DNA from: Acidobacterium sp.
Lineage (GTDB): Bacteria > Acidobacteriota > Terriglobia > Terriglobales > Acidobacteriaceae
Reading direction: 5' to 3'
Assembly: GCA_003167515.1 (NCBI GenBank)
Contig: PMSS01000404.1
Location: 1 to 41,049, forward strand
Length of the DNA: 41,049 bases
Of the stretch, positions 15,641 to 24,595 are shown piece by piece. Every line of letters starts with the position of its first letter. Positions within the stretch are counted from its first letter, which is position 1. The position numbers and the translations under genes were made by a program. The notes beneath the pieces are model-generated. The model ran no database searches. It saw nothing but the letters and a program-made list of their open reading frames with translations, and was not told the DNA's origin.

Positions 15641-16603
15641 ATGGCGATCGAAAAGGAACTCGTACAGGAGGAGATCGACGCCCTGTTTCAGGCGGCGCGG
15701 GCGCGTAACCACGAGGTTCGTCAGGAGCCGAAGAGCCGGGTGCTCGCCTGGAGTTTCTCTCGTTCTGGGCAGATATCGAACGAACAGCTACGCGCCATCA
15801 GTATGATCAACGACATCTTTGCCCGCAACCTGACGCATCATCTGGGCGCATGGTTCCGCAGCCGGGTGCAAGTCAGCCTGGTCTCGGCCGAGCAGATCCA
15901 GTTCAGCGAGTTCCTGCTGCGTATCCCCGAGCTGGCCTATGTCTGCTCGGTCCGCCTTGAGCCGCTGCGCGCGACGTCGGTGCTGCAGATGGATCTGACC
16001 ACGGCGCCCTCGATGATCGACCTGCTGCTGGGCGGCGAAGGGAAGGCCACCGAGCCGAGGGAGCTGACCGATATCGAGGAGTCGATCTTGTCGGGCGTGG
16101 TGGAGGCGATCTGTCGCGAGCTGACCGCGGCCTGGCAGCCCGTGGGGCTGAGCTTCAGCTTTGAGAAAAGGCAGATGCAGACGCAGACGCCGAGGCTGAT
16201 TCCGGTCTCGGAAAAGACCCTCTGTCTGAGTTTCGAGCTGCGCCTCGCCGAGACCAGCGGTCTGCTGAACCTGGCGTTTCCGGCCGTGGCGTCCAATACG
16301 ATTCTGCGCCGGCTGGGCGGCGAGCGATCCCGGCAGCGGCGCCACTCCGAGGAGACGCGACGGCGCATCAGGGAGCTTGCGGGCAATTGCCGGACCAGCA
16401 CCGCGCTTCATCTGCCGCCGGTGCGGGTGGCGGCCGAGTCGCTGGGCGAGTTGCGGCCAGGATCAATTTTGCGGTTGGATCTGCCGGCGCGGACGCCGGC
16501 GCAGTTTCGTGCCGGGGGTGTGGTGTTGTTTTCGGCTGCGCCGGTCGGGCGGGCGGATCATCGGGCGGCGCAACTGCTGAAAGCGAGCGAGGCGAAGAGG
16601 TGA
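15641..16603 (+). CDS. fliM: Flagellar motor switch protein FliM
   Basis: 'LVQEEIDALFQAA', 'LRAISMINDIFARNLTHHLGAWFRSRVQVSLVSAEQIQFSEFLLRIPELAYV', C-terminal SpoA-like region. Confidence 0.88.
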   Translation: MAIEKELVQEEIDALFQAARARNHEVRQEPKSRVLAWSFSRSGQISNEQLRAISMINDIFARNLTHHLGAWFRSRVQVSLVSAEQIQFSEFLLRIPELAYVCSVRLEPLRATSVLQMDLTTAPSMIDLLLGGEGKATEPRELTDIEESILSGVVEAICRELTAAWQPVGLSFSFEKRQMQTQTPRLIPVSEKTLCLSFELRLAETSGLLNLAFPAVASNTILRRLGGERSRQRRHSEETRRRIRELAGNCRTSTALHLPPVRVAAESLGELRPGSILRLDLPARTPAQFRAGGVVLFSAAPVGRADHRAAQLLKASEAKR

Positions 16604-17355
16604 ACGAACAGGGAGGGAGTACGGGTCTGGCAACACAGGGTCCGGGAAGCTGGATCGGGAAGCTCGAGGCGGAGATCGCCCGCGAGCTCGGGCAGCCCGT
16701 ATCGCTGGCCGCCGGCGGCGAGGCGCCTGAGCCGGCCAGGAGTCTCTCGGATATGATCGCTGTCCCGGGAACGCGCCTGGTCCTGAGGGTCGATCGCGAC
16801 GATGCGGCCGGGGTTCTGGCCGAAGGCCGCGTGGTCGAGGCAGGGCAGGCGGATGCGGAAATGGTGCGGGAGCTCTGGTCCGGCATCCTCTCGAGCGTGG
16901 CGGCGCGTCTGGGGGGGAAGACGGTGCCGGAGGCTCTGGATCCGATGCGGACAGAAGTTCGGGCGGACCCATGCACCCTGCGTCTCGGCAACGCTCGGAT
17001 GCGCATGGCCATCGCCGTGGAGGCGACTGAGAAGGAAGCCCCCGTGGAGGCGCCCGTGCGGGCGAACGCGGGCGGGGAGCGGGCAGCGGGCAATTTCGAT
17101 TTGCTGCTCGAAGTGGAGCTCGATGCCTCGGTCCGCTTTGGATCCTGCGAGATGGAACTAAAGGACCTGCTGGAACTGGGGCCGGGGGACGTGGTCGAGC
17201 TCGATCGCCACGTGGCCGATCCCGTGGATCTGATTGTGGGAGACAAGATTGTTGCGCGCGGCGAGGTGGTGCTGGTGAATGGCAATTTTGGCTTAAGAGT
17301 CACCGAAATAGCGGAGCCTGTGCGGCGGCTGGAGAGCATCCGATGCCTCTGTTAG
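16600..17355 (+). CDS. fliN: Flagellar motor switch protein FliN/FliY type
   Basis: C-terminal SpoA 'LLLEVELDASVRFGSCEMELKDLLELGPGDVVELDRHVADPVDLIVGDKIVARGEVVLVNGNFGLRVTEIA'. GTG start overlaps the fliM stop (GTGA). Confidence 0.85.
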   Translation: MNEQGGSTGLATQGPGSWIGKLEAEIARELGQPVSLAAGGEAPEPARSLSDMIAVPGTRLVLRVDRDDAAGVLAEGRVVEAGQADAEMVRELWSGILSSVAARLGGKTVPEALDPMRTEVRADPCTLRLGNARMRMAIAVEATEKEAPVEAPVRANAGGERAAGNFDLLLEVELDASVRFGSCEMELKDLLELGPGDVVELDRHVADPVDLIVGDKIVARGEVVLVNGNFGLRVTEIAEPVRRLESIRCLC

Positions 17356-18362
17356 GAAGCCGGGTCGTTCGAAAGAGCGAGCCTGGGGCACCACTGGCGG
17401 AAACACGCCCCGGTTCGCTGTTTTCCCATTGCGCGAGTCCGCGCTGCGCAATGGGCTGGATTCGTCTGTGGCGCAGCCGGCGGGTTCCCGGATTCGAGGG
17501 GGGATGGGCCTGCTCGGCCGAATGCATGGGAGATCTGGTGGCGGCGGCGGTGCGCCGGGAGATGGATGGGGGGATCTCGATTTCCGCGTTTCGCCAGCAC
17601 CGCGTGCCTATGGGCCTGATGCTGGTCGAGCAGGGGCGGATCACGCCGGAGCAGCTGCGCGCGGCTCTGGACGGCCAACAGCGCGCGGCCAAGGAGACGG
17701 GGGAGACGGTTCGCCTGGGAGAATGGCTGCTGCGGAGTGGGGTCCTCGCGGAACGGGCGCTGACCCGGGCGCTGAGCGCGCAGTGGAATTGTCCTGTGTA
17801 TTCGCTTGGGAGCTATCGTCCGGAAGAGGTGGCGGCATCGATGCCCAGGTTCCTGTCGGAGGCTTTTGGCGCGCTCCCGGTGCGGGTGGCTGGCGGGAAG
17901 CTTCTGTACGTGGCCTTCTCCGGACGCATCGACCGCAGCCTGAGCTATGCTCTGGAGCGCATCGGTGGAATGCGGGTGACGGCCGGCATCGCACCGGATT
18001 CAGAATTCGAGCGGGCGCAGGTGCGTTTCCTTGAAACCCCCGCGCCGCGGGCGCGGTTTATCGAGGCGGCCAGTTCCTGGGTGCTGGCGCGGACCATCAC
18101 CCGCCTGATCGAATCCGAGAAGCCGCTCGACGCGCGTCTGGCGCGGATCCACGACTACTACTGGCTGCGGATGTTCCGGCGCGCGGCCCCTGGTTCTGGG
18201 TTGCCCCCCTCAGAGGCCGTTGAGGACCTGCTCTTCACGGTGGGGACGGGCGTCGTGACGGGCGGGCCGGAAAGCAAAGCGGGAAGAGAAAAATCAGATC
18301 GTGAAAATCGGAACCTCGCCGATAAGGCAAGAGTGGAGGAGACTGCGCGATGTCCGGAATGA
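17343..18362 (+). CDS. MshEN/GspE N-terminal-like domain protein with N-terminal Cys cluster
   Basis: 'HCASPRC...GGWACSAEC' plus two 24-residue motifs 'PMGLMLVEQGRITPEQLRAALDGQ' and 'RLGEWLLRSGVLAERALTRALSAQ'. Confidence 0.7.
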   Translation: MPLLGSRVVRKSEPGAPLAETRPGSLFSHCASPRCAMGWIRLWRSRRVPGFEGGWACSAECMGDLVAAAVRREMDGGISISAFRQHRVPMGLMLVEQGRITPEQLRAALDGQQRAAKETGETVRLGEWLLRSGVLAERALTRALSAQWNCPVYSLGSYRPEEVAASMPRFLSEAFGALPVRVAGGKLLYVAFSGRIDRSLSYALERIGGMRVTAGIAPDSEFERAQVRFLETPAPRARFIEAASSWVLARTITRLIESEKPLDARLARIHDYYWLRMFRRAAPGSGLPPSEAVEDLLFTVGTGVVTGGPESKAGREKSDRENRNLADKARVEETARCPE

Positions 18363-18733
18363 CGGTGCTAATTGTCGACGACTCGTCGGTGATGAGGAAG
18401 ATAGTCGAGCGGGCTCTGCGCCAGGCAGGGCTGGATCTGACGAAAGTGTTGGAAGCGGGCAGCGGACGGGAAGGCCTCGAGGCGCTGGGACGCGAGCGAG
18501 TAAACCTGATCGTTTCCGATATCAACATGCCCAGCATGGACGGCCTCGAATTTCTGCGGCAGATTCAGAGCCAGGGGCTGGCCCAGGGAGTTCCGGTGGT
18601 GATGATAACCACCGAGAGCGGCGAAGAGCATGTGCGCGAGGCGTTGGCGGCGGGGGCTCAAGGGTACATTCGCAAGCCGTTCACGCCCGATCAGGTGCGG
18701 GAGCGGGTGCTCCCGCTGCTGGGTCCTGCGTAA
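18350..18733 (+). CDS. cheY: CheY-like response regulator
   Basis: 'TVLIVDDSSVMRKIVERALRQAG', 'LIVSDINMPSMDGLEFL', 'VVMITTES', 'GYIRKPFTPDQV'. Confidence 0.9.
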   Translation: MSGMTVLIVDDSSVMRKIVERALRQAGLDLTKVLEAGSGREGLEALGRERVNLIVSDINMPSMDGLEFLRQIQSQGLAQGVPVVMITTESGEEHVREALAAGAQGYIRKPFTPDQVRERVLPLLGPA

Positions 18734-18934
18734 GCCCTCTGCCGACCTGGTTGTCTCAAGGCGGCGCGACAAGACTGCATCTTGCGGAGCCGGCGTGCGG
18801 GCGCAGGCAGAATAAGGGCGTAGCCCGCGAGCCTGGGCGCGACCGCAGGGCACAACGAGAGGTATGCAGCCAACAGAACACAGCAGCAACGAACAGGCCA
18901 CAGACGGGACGGACAGGAAGGAGAGTGAAAATCG

Positions 18935-19444
18935 ATGGCGGCAGGCAAAGGGACGACGGCGGTCTCCGGCACAGACAAAAAAGTGGAGATCTCCCGATTT
19001 GAGAAACACCTCGATCAGGCGACGGACGAAGTTTTCAGCACCATGATCGGGGTGAGTTGCGCGCCGGCGGGCGAGAGCCCCGTGGGGGAGGCAGAGACGA
19101 TTTCCGCGGTGATCGGACTGGCCGGTGCGCTGAGCGGTTCGCTGGTGCTGCATTCCAGCAGTGTGGCGGCAATGCGGATCGCCGAGCGAATGACCGGCAT
19201 CGAGCCGGGCGGGGTGGATGCCCTGGTACGGGACGCGGTCGGCGAGATGTGCAACATGGTGGCCGGAGCCTGGAAGGGCCGTGATCCGTTGCTGATCTCG
19301 GGGTGCCTGCTCTCGACGCCGACGGTGGTGTCGGGGACCAGCTATCTGCTGTTCAGCCAGCGAGCTCCCATTCGCATCGAACGACACTATCGATTTGAAG
19401 AGCTGACCTTCATGATTATCCTCTCCTGTGAGTTGCCAGGGTAA
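18935..19444 (+). CDS. cheX: CheX-like chemotaxis phosphatase
   Basis: 'DEVFSTMIGV', 'VIGLAGALSGSLVLHSSSVAAMRIAERMTG', signature 'DAVGEMCNMVAGAWKGRD'. Confidence 0.8.
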   Translation: MAAGKGTTAVSGTDKKVEISRFEKHLDQATDEVFSTMIGVSCAPAGESPVGEAETISAVIGLAGALSGSLVLHSSSVAAMRIAERMTGIEPGGVDALVRDAVGEMCNMVAGAWKGRDPLLISGCLLSTPTVVSGTSYLLFSQRAPIRIERHYRFEELTFMIILSCELPG

Positions 19445-19513
19445 GTTTTTTCCAATGTCTCCCCCCCTCCATCGGCCCCCGTCCTGCAGGAATCCGGGGT
19501 GGGAGGCGGATGG

Positions 19514-20251
19514 GTGGACAGCGGCTATTACGCAGCGTTTTCCGGGTGGCTCGCGCGCAGCCAGGCGCTCGATGTAGCGGCCGGCAATCTGGCTAACGCC
19601 GGAACCGCGGGCTATCGCGCGGAACGGGACTATTTTCGTTCGGCCATTCTGGGTCCCGATACGCTGCATTCGCAGCTCAACACGACGGTTAATGCGTTCG
19701 GGGTGCTGGGCGGGAGCCGACTGGACATGGACCAGGGTGCGCTGACACCGACCGGCAATCCCCTCGATCTGGCCATTGAAGGGGACGGATTCTTTGCCAT
19801 CCAGACAAAACAGGGTCTGCGATACACGCGCGATGGGCAATTCGAGCGTGCGCAGGACGGAACCCTGACCACACAGGCGGGCGAGCCGGTGCTCGATGCG
19901 CGGAATCGGCCTGTCCGGGTACCGGCTGGCGAGATTGCGATCGGCACCGATGGATCCGTATCGGTCAATGGTGCCGTGGCGGGCCGGATTTCGGTTTTCG
20001 GCTTCGCCTCAGCTGATGAGCTTTTGGCTGAAGGCGCGAATCGCTACGCTCCGGTGGAAGGCGCCGAAGCCACAGCCGCGACGGGCGCTGTTCATCAGGG
20101 TGCGCTCGAATCCTCAAACCAGGACGTGATCGGCGGAAGTTTGCAGCTGGTGCTGATGCAGCGCCAGGCGGAAATGATGGAGAAGGCGGTTTCGATGTTC
20201 TCGAACGATCTCGACAAGGCGGCGAGTGAGGATTTGCCGCGCGTGCCATAG
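19514..20251 (+). CDS. flgF: Flagellar basal-body rod protein FlgF
   Basis: 'YYAAFSGWLARSQALDVAAGNLANAGTAGYRAERDYF', 'NPLDLAIEGDGFFAIQTKQGLRYTRDGQFERAQDGTL'. GTG 19514 follows GGAGG. Confidence 0.88.
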   Translation: MDSGYYAAFSGWLARSQALDVAAGNLANAGTAGYRAERDYFRSAILGPDTLHSQLNTTVNAFGVLGGSRLDMDQGALTPTGNPLDLAIEGDGFFAIQTKQGLRYTRDGQFERAQDGTLTTQAGEPVLDARNRPVRVPAGEIAIGTDGSVSVNGAVAGRISVFGFASADELLAEGANRYAPVEGAEATAATGAVHQGALESSNQDVIGGSLQLVLMQRQAEMMEKAVSMFSNDLDKAASEDLPRVP

Positions 20252-20276
20252 GCGGACGGGATACCAGGAGGCAGAT

Positions 20277-21065
20277 GTGATTCGAGCTTTATACACGGCG
20301 GCGAGCGGCATGAGCGCGCAGCAACTGAACCTGGACACGATCGCCAACAATCTGGCGAATTCGTCGACGGTAGGGTTTCGCCAGCGGCAGCTGCAGTTTC
20401 AGGACATGATCTACCAGAATCTGGTGACGCCGGGCGCGGCGCAGAGCCAGGAGACGGTATCGGCGGGGCTGCAGATCGGCCTCGGAACGAAATCGGCGGC
20501 CAGCGAGGTCATCATGACCCAGGGCGATATGAACCAGACCAACAATCCGCTGGATCTCGCGATTCAGGGAACGGGCTTTTTCCAGGTGTCGCGGCCGGAT
20601 GGAACGCTCGCGTATACGCGCGCCGGCAATTTCTATCTGAACAACCAGGGTTCGCTGGTCGATGCGCAGGGCGACGCCGTAGTGCCGAGCATCACGATTC
20701 CGGCGAATGCGACTGCGGTCACGATCACGCAGTACGGGGTGGTAAACGCGACGCTCCCCGGGCAGCAGAATCCGGCGCAGCTGGGACAGATCCAGCTGGC
20801 GACGTTTGTGAATCCCGGAGGCCTCGAGAGCGTGGGATCGAATCTGTTCACGGCGACGCTGTCGTCCGGCGACCCGGTGCTGGGCAATCCTGGGGGAACG
20901 GAGGGACTGGGGACGCTGCAGCAGGGATATCTCGAAAACTCGAATGTGGATGTGGTGGGAGCGTTTGTGCAGATGGTTCTGGCGCAACGCGCCTACGAGA
21001 GCAATTCGAAGGTGATTCGCGCGGCCGATGACATGTACAGCCAGGTCAACAACATGGCGCGGTGA
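20277..21065 (+). CDS. flgG: Flagellar distal rod protein FlgG
   Basis: 'VIRALYTAASGMSAQQLNLDTIANNLANSSTVGFRQRQLQFQDMIYQNL', 'NPLDLAIQGTGFFQV', 'GYLENSNVDVVGAFVQMVLAQRAYESNSKVIRAADDMYSQVNNM'. Confidence 0.95.
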   Translation: MIRALYTAASGMSAQQLNLDTIANNLANSSTVGFRQRQLQFQDMIYQNLVTPGAAQSQETVSAGLQIGLGTKSAASEVIMTQGDMNQTNNPLDLAIQGTGFFQVSRPDGTLAYTRAGNFYLNNQGSLVDAQGDAVVPSITIPANATAVTITQYGVVNATLPGQQNPAQLGQIQLATFVNPGGLESVGSNLFTATLSSGDPVLGNPGGTEGLGTLQQGYLENSNVDVVGAFVQMVLAQRAYESNSKVIRAADDMYSQVNNMAR

Positions 21066-21110
21066 CCTAAGGTCATTTGGGCGGGATCGAAATCTGGCAG
21101 GGAGGGCGTT

Positions 21111-21575
21111 TTGGCTTGGATGGGCATTGGGGCAGGCGTTCTGGCGGCGATGCTTCTGGCGCCGGCGTCCGCATCCGGCGCGTGCGGAGCTGGAAATATT
21201 GTCCGGGACTGGGGCCTGCACATCGAGTGGGTTGTTGAGCGCGACGCGAGTCACCTGGAGCGGCCCGCGAGGCTCGTGGAGGTTCCATGGAACGCAGCGG
21301 GAGTCGAAGAGCAAACTCAGATGAGATGCACTGCCGCGAGCCGGAGCGTGGGAAGAGAGGCTCTGCGGTCTGCGCCGGAGGTTCGGAGCGGCATGCGAGT
21401 CGTAGTGTGGCGGCGGGATGAGAGTGGGGAGATTCATCTTCGCGGCACGGCGCTGGGCACGGCGTGCATGGGAGAAAGGGTCTTCGTGAAGGCGGGCCTG
21501 AGTGGGGCGACGGTCGAGGGGATCGTGCGCGGGCCGGGTCTGGTGGAGTTATCGCCGCAGAAGGGCGGAGAGTGA
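21111..21575 (+). CDS. flgA: FlgA-like P-ring assembly chaperone (SAF domain)
   Basis: Signal peptide; 'PEVRSGMRVVVWRRDESGEIHLRGTALGTACMGERVFVKAGLSGATVEGIVRGPGLVEL'; sits between flgG and flgH. Confidence 0.75.
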   Translation: MAWMGIGAGVLAAMLLAPASASGACGAGNIVRDWGLHIEWVVERDASHLERPARLVEVPWNAAGVEEQTQMRCTAASRSVGREALRSAPEVRSGMRVVVWRRDESGEIHLRGTALGTACMGERVFVKAGLSGATVEGIVRGPGLVELSPQKGGE

Positions 21576-22346
21576 ATGCGGGCAGCGAGACGGAAAGCGG
21601 CGGGACGCGCCGTTTGGGCGGGGACGGGGCTTGCGGCAAAGGCTGCGGTATGGATCGCGGTTGTAATCACACTGTTCCTGACCGGCGTGGCCTCGGCGGG
21701 AGTCACAAAGAAGCAGCAGTCCGCTAACACTCCGCCGGATGTGGCGCTGAGAGAGTACATCGCGCGGGTGCGCGCGGAGAAGGCGGCTGAAGTGCTGACA
21801 CCCGGGTCGATCTGGTCGGCGACCGGGAGGCTGACCAATCTGGTCAGCGACGTGAAAGCGGTGCGCGCGCACGATCCGATCGCGGTTGTGGTTTCGGAGA
21901 GCCTCGCTGCGTCGACCGACGGGACCGTGAAGAACCAGCGGGCCTCGAGCGCGAGCTCGCAGGTGTCCGCGCTGCTGGGCAAGCTTTCGACCAGCAATGC
22001 CCTGAACAATCTTCTGAACCAGAGCTCCGCCTCGGCGCTGAATGCCCAGGGACAAAGCCAGACGAATTCGACCATCACGACGACTCTGGGCGGCGAAGTC
22101 GCCGATGTTCTGCCCAACGGGATGCTGGTGATCCAGGTGGTGCGGCAGCTGACGTTCAATCAACAGACGCAGCTGATCCGGCTGCGCGGGCTGGTGCGGC
22201 CTGAGGATGTCAACGCACAGAACCAGGTCATGTCGACGGCGATTACGGATATGGAGCTCGAAGTGGTGGGAAAAGGCATCGTGAACGATGCCACCTACCG
22301 GCAGAATCCGGTGGTGCGCCTGATCGAAAGGATTCTGGTCTTCTGA
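21576..22346 (+). CDS. flgH: Flagellar L-ring protein FlgH (no lipobox Cys seen)
   Basis: 'LTPGSIWSATGRLTNLVSDVKAVRAHDPIAVVVSES', 'GGEVADVLPNGMLVIQVVRQLTFNQQTQLIRLRGLVRPEDV'. Confidence 0.9.
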   Translation: MRAARRKAAGRAVWAGTGLAAKAAVWIAVVITLFLTGVASAGVTKKQQSANTPPDVALREYIARVRAEKAAEVLTPGSIWSATGRLTNLVSDVKAVRAHDPIAVVVSESLAASTDGTVKNQRASSASSQVSALLGKLSTSNALNNLLNQSSASALNAQGQSQTNSTITTTLGGEVADVLPNGMLVIQVVRQLTFNQQTQLIRLRGLVRPEDVNAQNQVMSTAITDMELEVVGKGIVNDATYRQNPVVRLIERILVF

Positions 22347-22370
22347 CCTGGGGCATCGGATGACGGTGAG

Positions 22371-23522
22371 GTGACAATGCGACGGCTGGTACGGGTAACG
22401 ATGCGGAGGCTGACGGCCGGAGTTCTGATGATGGCTTGTGCCGCGCCGGCAGCGGGCGCCGAGAGCCCGCCGAAGAGAAAGCTGGCGCGCGTAAAAGACG
22501 TGGCCTCGGTCGAAGGGGTGCGGGACAACCAGCTGGTGGGCTATGGAATCGTGGTCGGGCTGCATGGGACAGGGGACAGCTCGCAGACGGTATTTCCGCT
22601 GCAGACGCTCGAGTCGGCGCTCGAGCGTATGGGCGTGAGCCTGCAGGGGAACGCGATGGCGTCGATGATGCAGACGCGCAACATGGCAGGGGTTTTCCTG
22701 TCGGGCACGCTGCCACCGTTCGCGCGGCCGGGCAACAAGGTCGACATCACGGTCTCATCGGCCGGCGATGCGCGGAGTCTCGAGGGGGGCGTGCTGCTGC
22801 TGACCCCGATGTACGGGCCGGATGGGCAGATTTATGCACAGGCGCAGGGGCCGATGGTGCTGGGCGGATACGCGGTAACGGCGAACGGGAGCAGCAAATC
22901 GGTGAACTATCCTACGACGGCGCGCATCCCTTCGGGAGCGATTGTGGAGCGGGGGGTGCCGCTCGATCTGGCGCAGATGCGTACGCTGTCGCTGCTGCTG
23001 AACGATGCCGATTTTGAAACCGCAGAGACGGTGACGGCGGCGATCAATCGCGAGCTGAGCCGGTCGCTGGCTCATGCCGTAGACAGCCGCCGGATCGAGA
23101 TTCAGCCGCAGGCCAACGAAGACATTCCGGCCTTGCTGGCGCGGGTCGAAGAGGTCGAGGTGGAAGTGCAGCCGCGGGCGAAAGTGGTTGTAAACGAACG
23201 GACCGGAACGGTGGTGATCGGTGGCAACGTGACCCTGCAGCCGGTGACGATTCTGCACGGCGGTTTGGTGGTGAACATCGTGAGCAGAACCGAAGTCTCG
23301 CAGCCGAACCCGCTCGCCCAGGGAACGACGCAGGTGGTGCGGCAGACGACGGTGCAGGCGCAGGACAAGCCGGTCAATCGGATTGAGCTGCGGGAGGGCG
23401 CTACAGTGGACGATCTGGTGGAGAATCTGCAGCAGATTGGAGCAACGGCGCGGGACATTGTCTCGATTCTGCAGGCGATGAAGGAAGCGCAGGCTCTTGA
23501 AGCCGAGCTGGAGGTGCTGTGA
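22371..23522 (+). CDS. flgI: Flagellar P-ring protein FlgI
   Basis: 'ARVKDVASVEGVRDNQLVGYGIVVGLHGTGDSSQTVFPLQTLESALERMGVSL', 'NMAGVFLSGTLPPFARPGNKVDITVSSAGDARSLEGGVLLLTPMYGPDGQIYAQAQGP'. Confidence 0.96.
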   Translation: MTMRRLVRVTMRRLTAGVLMMACAAPAAGAESPPKRKLARVKDVASVEGVRDNQLVGYGIVVGLHGTGDSSQTVFPLQTLESALERMGVSLQGNAMASMMQTRNMAGVFLSGTLPPFARPGNKVDITVSSAGDARSLEGGVLLLTPMYGPDGQIYAQAQGPMVLGGYAVTANGSSKSVNYPTTARIPSGAIVERGVPLDLAQMRTLSLLLNDADFETAETVTAAINRELSRSLAHAVDSRRIEIQPQANEDIPALLARVEEVEVEVQPRAKVVVNERTGTVVIGGNVTLQPVTILHGGLVVNIVSRTEVSQPNPLAQGTTQVVRQTTVQAQDKPVNRIELREGATVDDLVENLQQIGATARDIVSILQAMKEAQALEAELEVL

Positions 23523-23893
23523 TGCTACCGGTGGCCGCGGCAGTGTTGCGTGGGATGGGAGCGGCGGGCACGCCCGCCGCAGCGTCGGGGATGGTGTCCG
23601 GACCGACGGCGGGGCCGAATTCCGGCCTGAGTACCGACCCGAGGCTGAAACCGGCAGCGCACGAGTTCGAGGCGTGCCTGATGAAGGAATTCCTTCAGCC
23701 ACTGCAGCATGATGCTCTATTCGACGACGGAAAAGACGACGCAGGCGGCGATGGCAGCGGGAACGCGCTGATGAGTTTCGGGTCCGAGGCCCTGGCTAGG
23801 GCGATCTCGGAGCGGGGTGGCTTCGGAATTGCAACGAAGATCATCGGGCATTTTAAGCAGGGCGGTTCATCGGGAACGACGGGGAGTATCTGA
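23522..23893 (+). CDS. flgJ: Rod-binding protein, FlgJ N-terminal type (no muramidase domain)
   Basis: 'KPAAHEFEACLMKEFLQPLQHDALF...MSFGSEALARAISERGGFGIATKIIGHF'. Confidence 0.85.
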   Translation: MLPVAAAVLRGMGAAGTPAAASGMVSGPTAGPNSGLSTDPRLKPAAHEFEACLMKEFLQPLQHDALFDDGKDDAGGDGSGNALMSFGSEALARAISERGGFGIATKIIGHFKQGGSSGTTGSI

Positions 23894-23925
23894 AAGATTT
23901 CTCACAATGGGATCAAAATGATGTC

Positions 23926-23952
23926 TCAAGTGTTGTTCGTTGTTGCCGATAG
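23926..23952 (+). promoter_or_regulatory. Candidate sigma-28 (FliA) promoter upstream of flgM
   Basis: TCAAGTGT-N11-GCCGATAG versus consensus TAAAGTTT-N11-GCCGATAA: 3 mismatches in 16, exact spacer, 23 bp before the flgM start. Confidence 0.75.
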
Positions 23953-23974
23953 ACTGAGGTAAGGAGACCAGGTC

Positions 23975-24259
23975 ATGAATGTGAACAACGGCCTTCAGGG
24001 GTTGCAACAGCTTTTTTCGAGTCAGGAAGTCGCACAGTCGGGCGGTAAGGCAGGCCCGAAAGGGGTAGAGGACGCACAGGCGGGAACGGATCAGGCGACC
24101 CTTAGCGCAGCGGCAAGCGTAGCTTCGTCATCGGCGCCGGACTCGGACGTGAGGATGGACAAGGTGGCCGAGGTGCAGGCGGCGCTGGCCAGCGGCACTT
24201 ACGACGTTCCGGCAGCCGCAGTCGCGGGAAAGATGATCGATCAGATGCTGGGGAAGTGA
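23975..24259 (+). CDS. flgM: Anti-sigma-28 factor FlgM
   Basis: 94 aa; C-terminal 'DSDVRMDKVAEVQAALASGTYDVPAAAVAGKMIDQMLGK'. Confidence 0.9.
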   Translation: MNVNNGLQGLQQLFSSQEVAQSGGKAGPKGVEDAQAGTDQATLSAAASVASSSAPDSDVRMDKVAEVQAALASGTYDVPAAAVAGKMIDQMLGK

Positions 24260-24585
24260 AGAACTCAAATCCGCTTCTCAGGTTGCGGATCGTGGCGGAG
24301 ATCGGATCTCCTTTGCGGGGGATCGGGAGAACGAGAGTGCCGGGTCGAGTATCGGCGATCAAGCTGTTGGGAGCAGGGATCAAGGCGCTCGCGCATGCCG
24401 ATGCGGCGGAACTGGAGGGATTGGCGGAGGCGGCTCTAGAGGCCGTGGGGCCGAGGACCGCTGAAGAGCGGATGACGGCGCGCGAGGAGTTGCGGACTCT
24501 TGGGTATCTGATCACGCTGACGCGGCGCAATCTGCGGTTGCTGCGGGGCGTCGGATACGGCGGATACGGGCCGTTTCGAGGCTGA
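24256..24585 (+). CDS. Small helical protein, candidate FlgN-type chaperone
   Basis: GTG start overlapping the flgM stop (GTGA), position between flgM and flgK, 'EELRTLGYLITLTRRNLRLLRGVGYGGYG'. Assigned mainly from context. Confidence 0.5.
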   Translation: MKNSNPLLRLRIVAEIGSPLRGIGRTRVPGRVSAIKLLGAGIKALAHADAAELEGLAEAALEAVGPRTAEERMTAREELRTLGYLITLTRRNLRLLRGVGYGGYGPFRG

Positions 24586-24595
24586 GAGATCATCC

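Noticed and set aside
20289-21437. 382-aa minus-strand ORF
   Set aside because: Antisense to flgG/flgA, Arg/His-rich, no recognisable motif.
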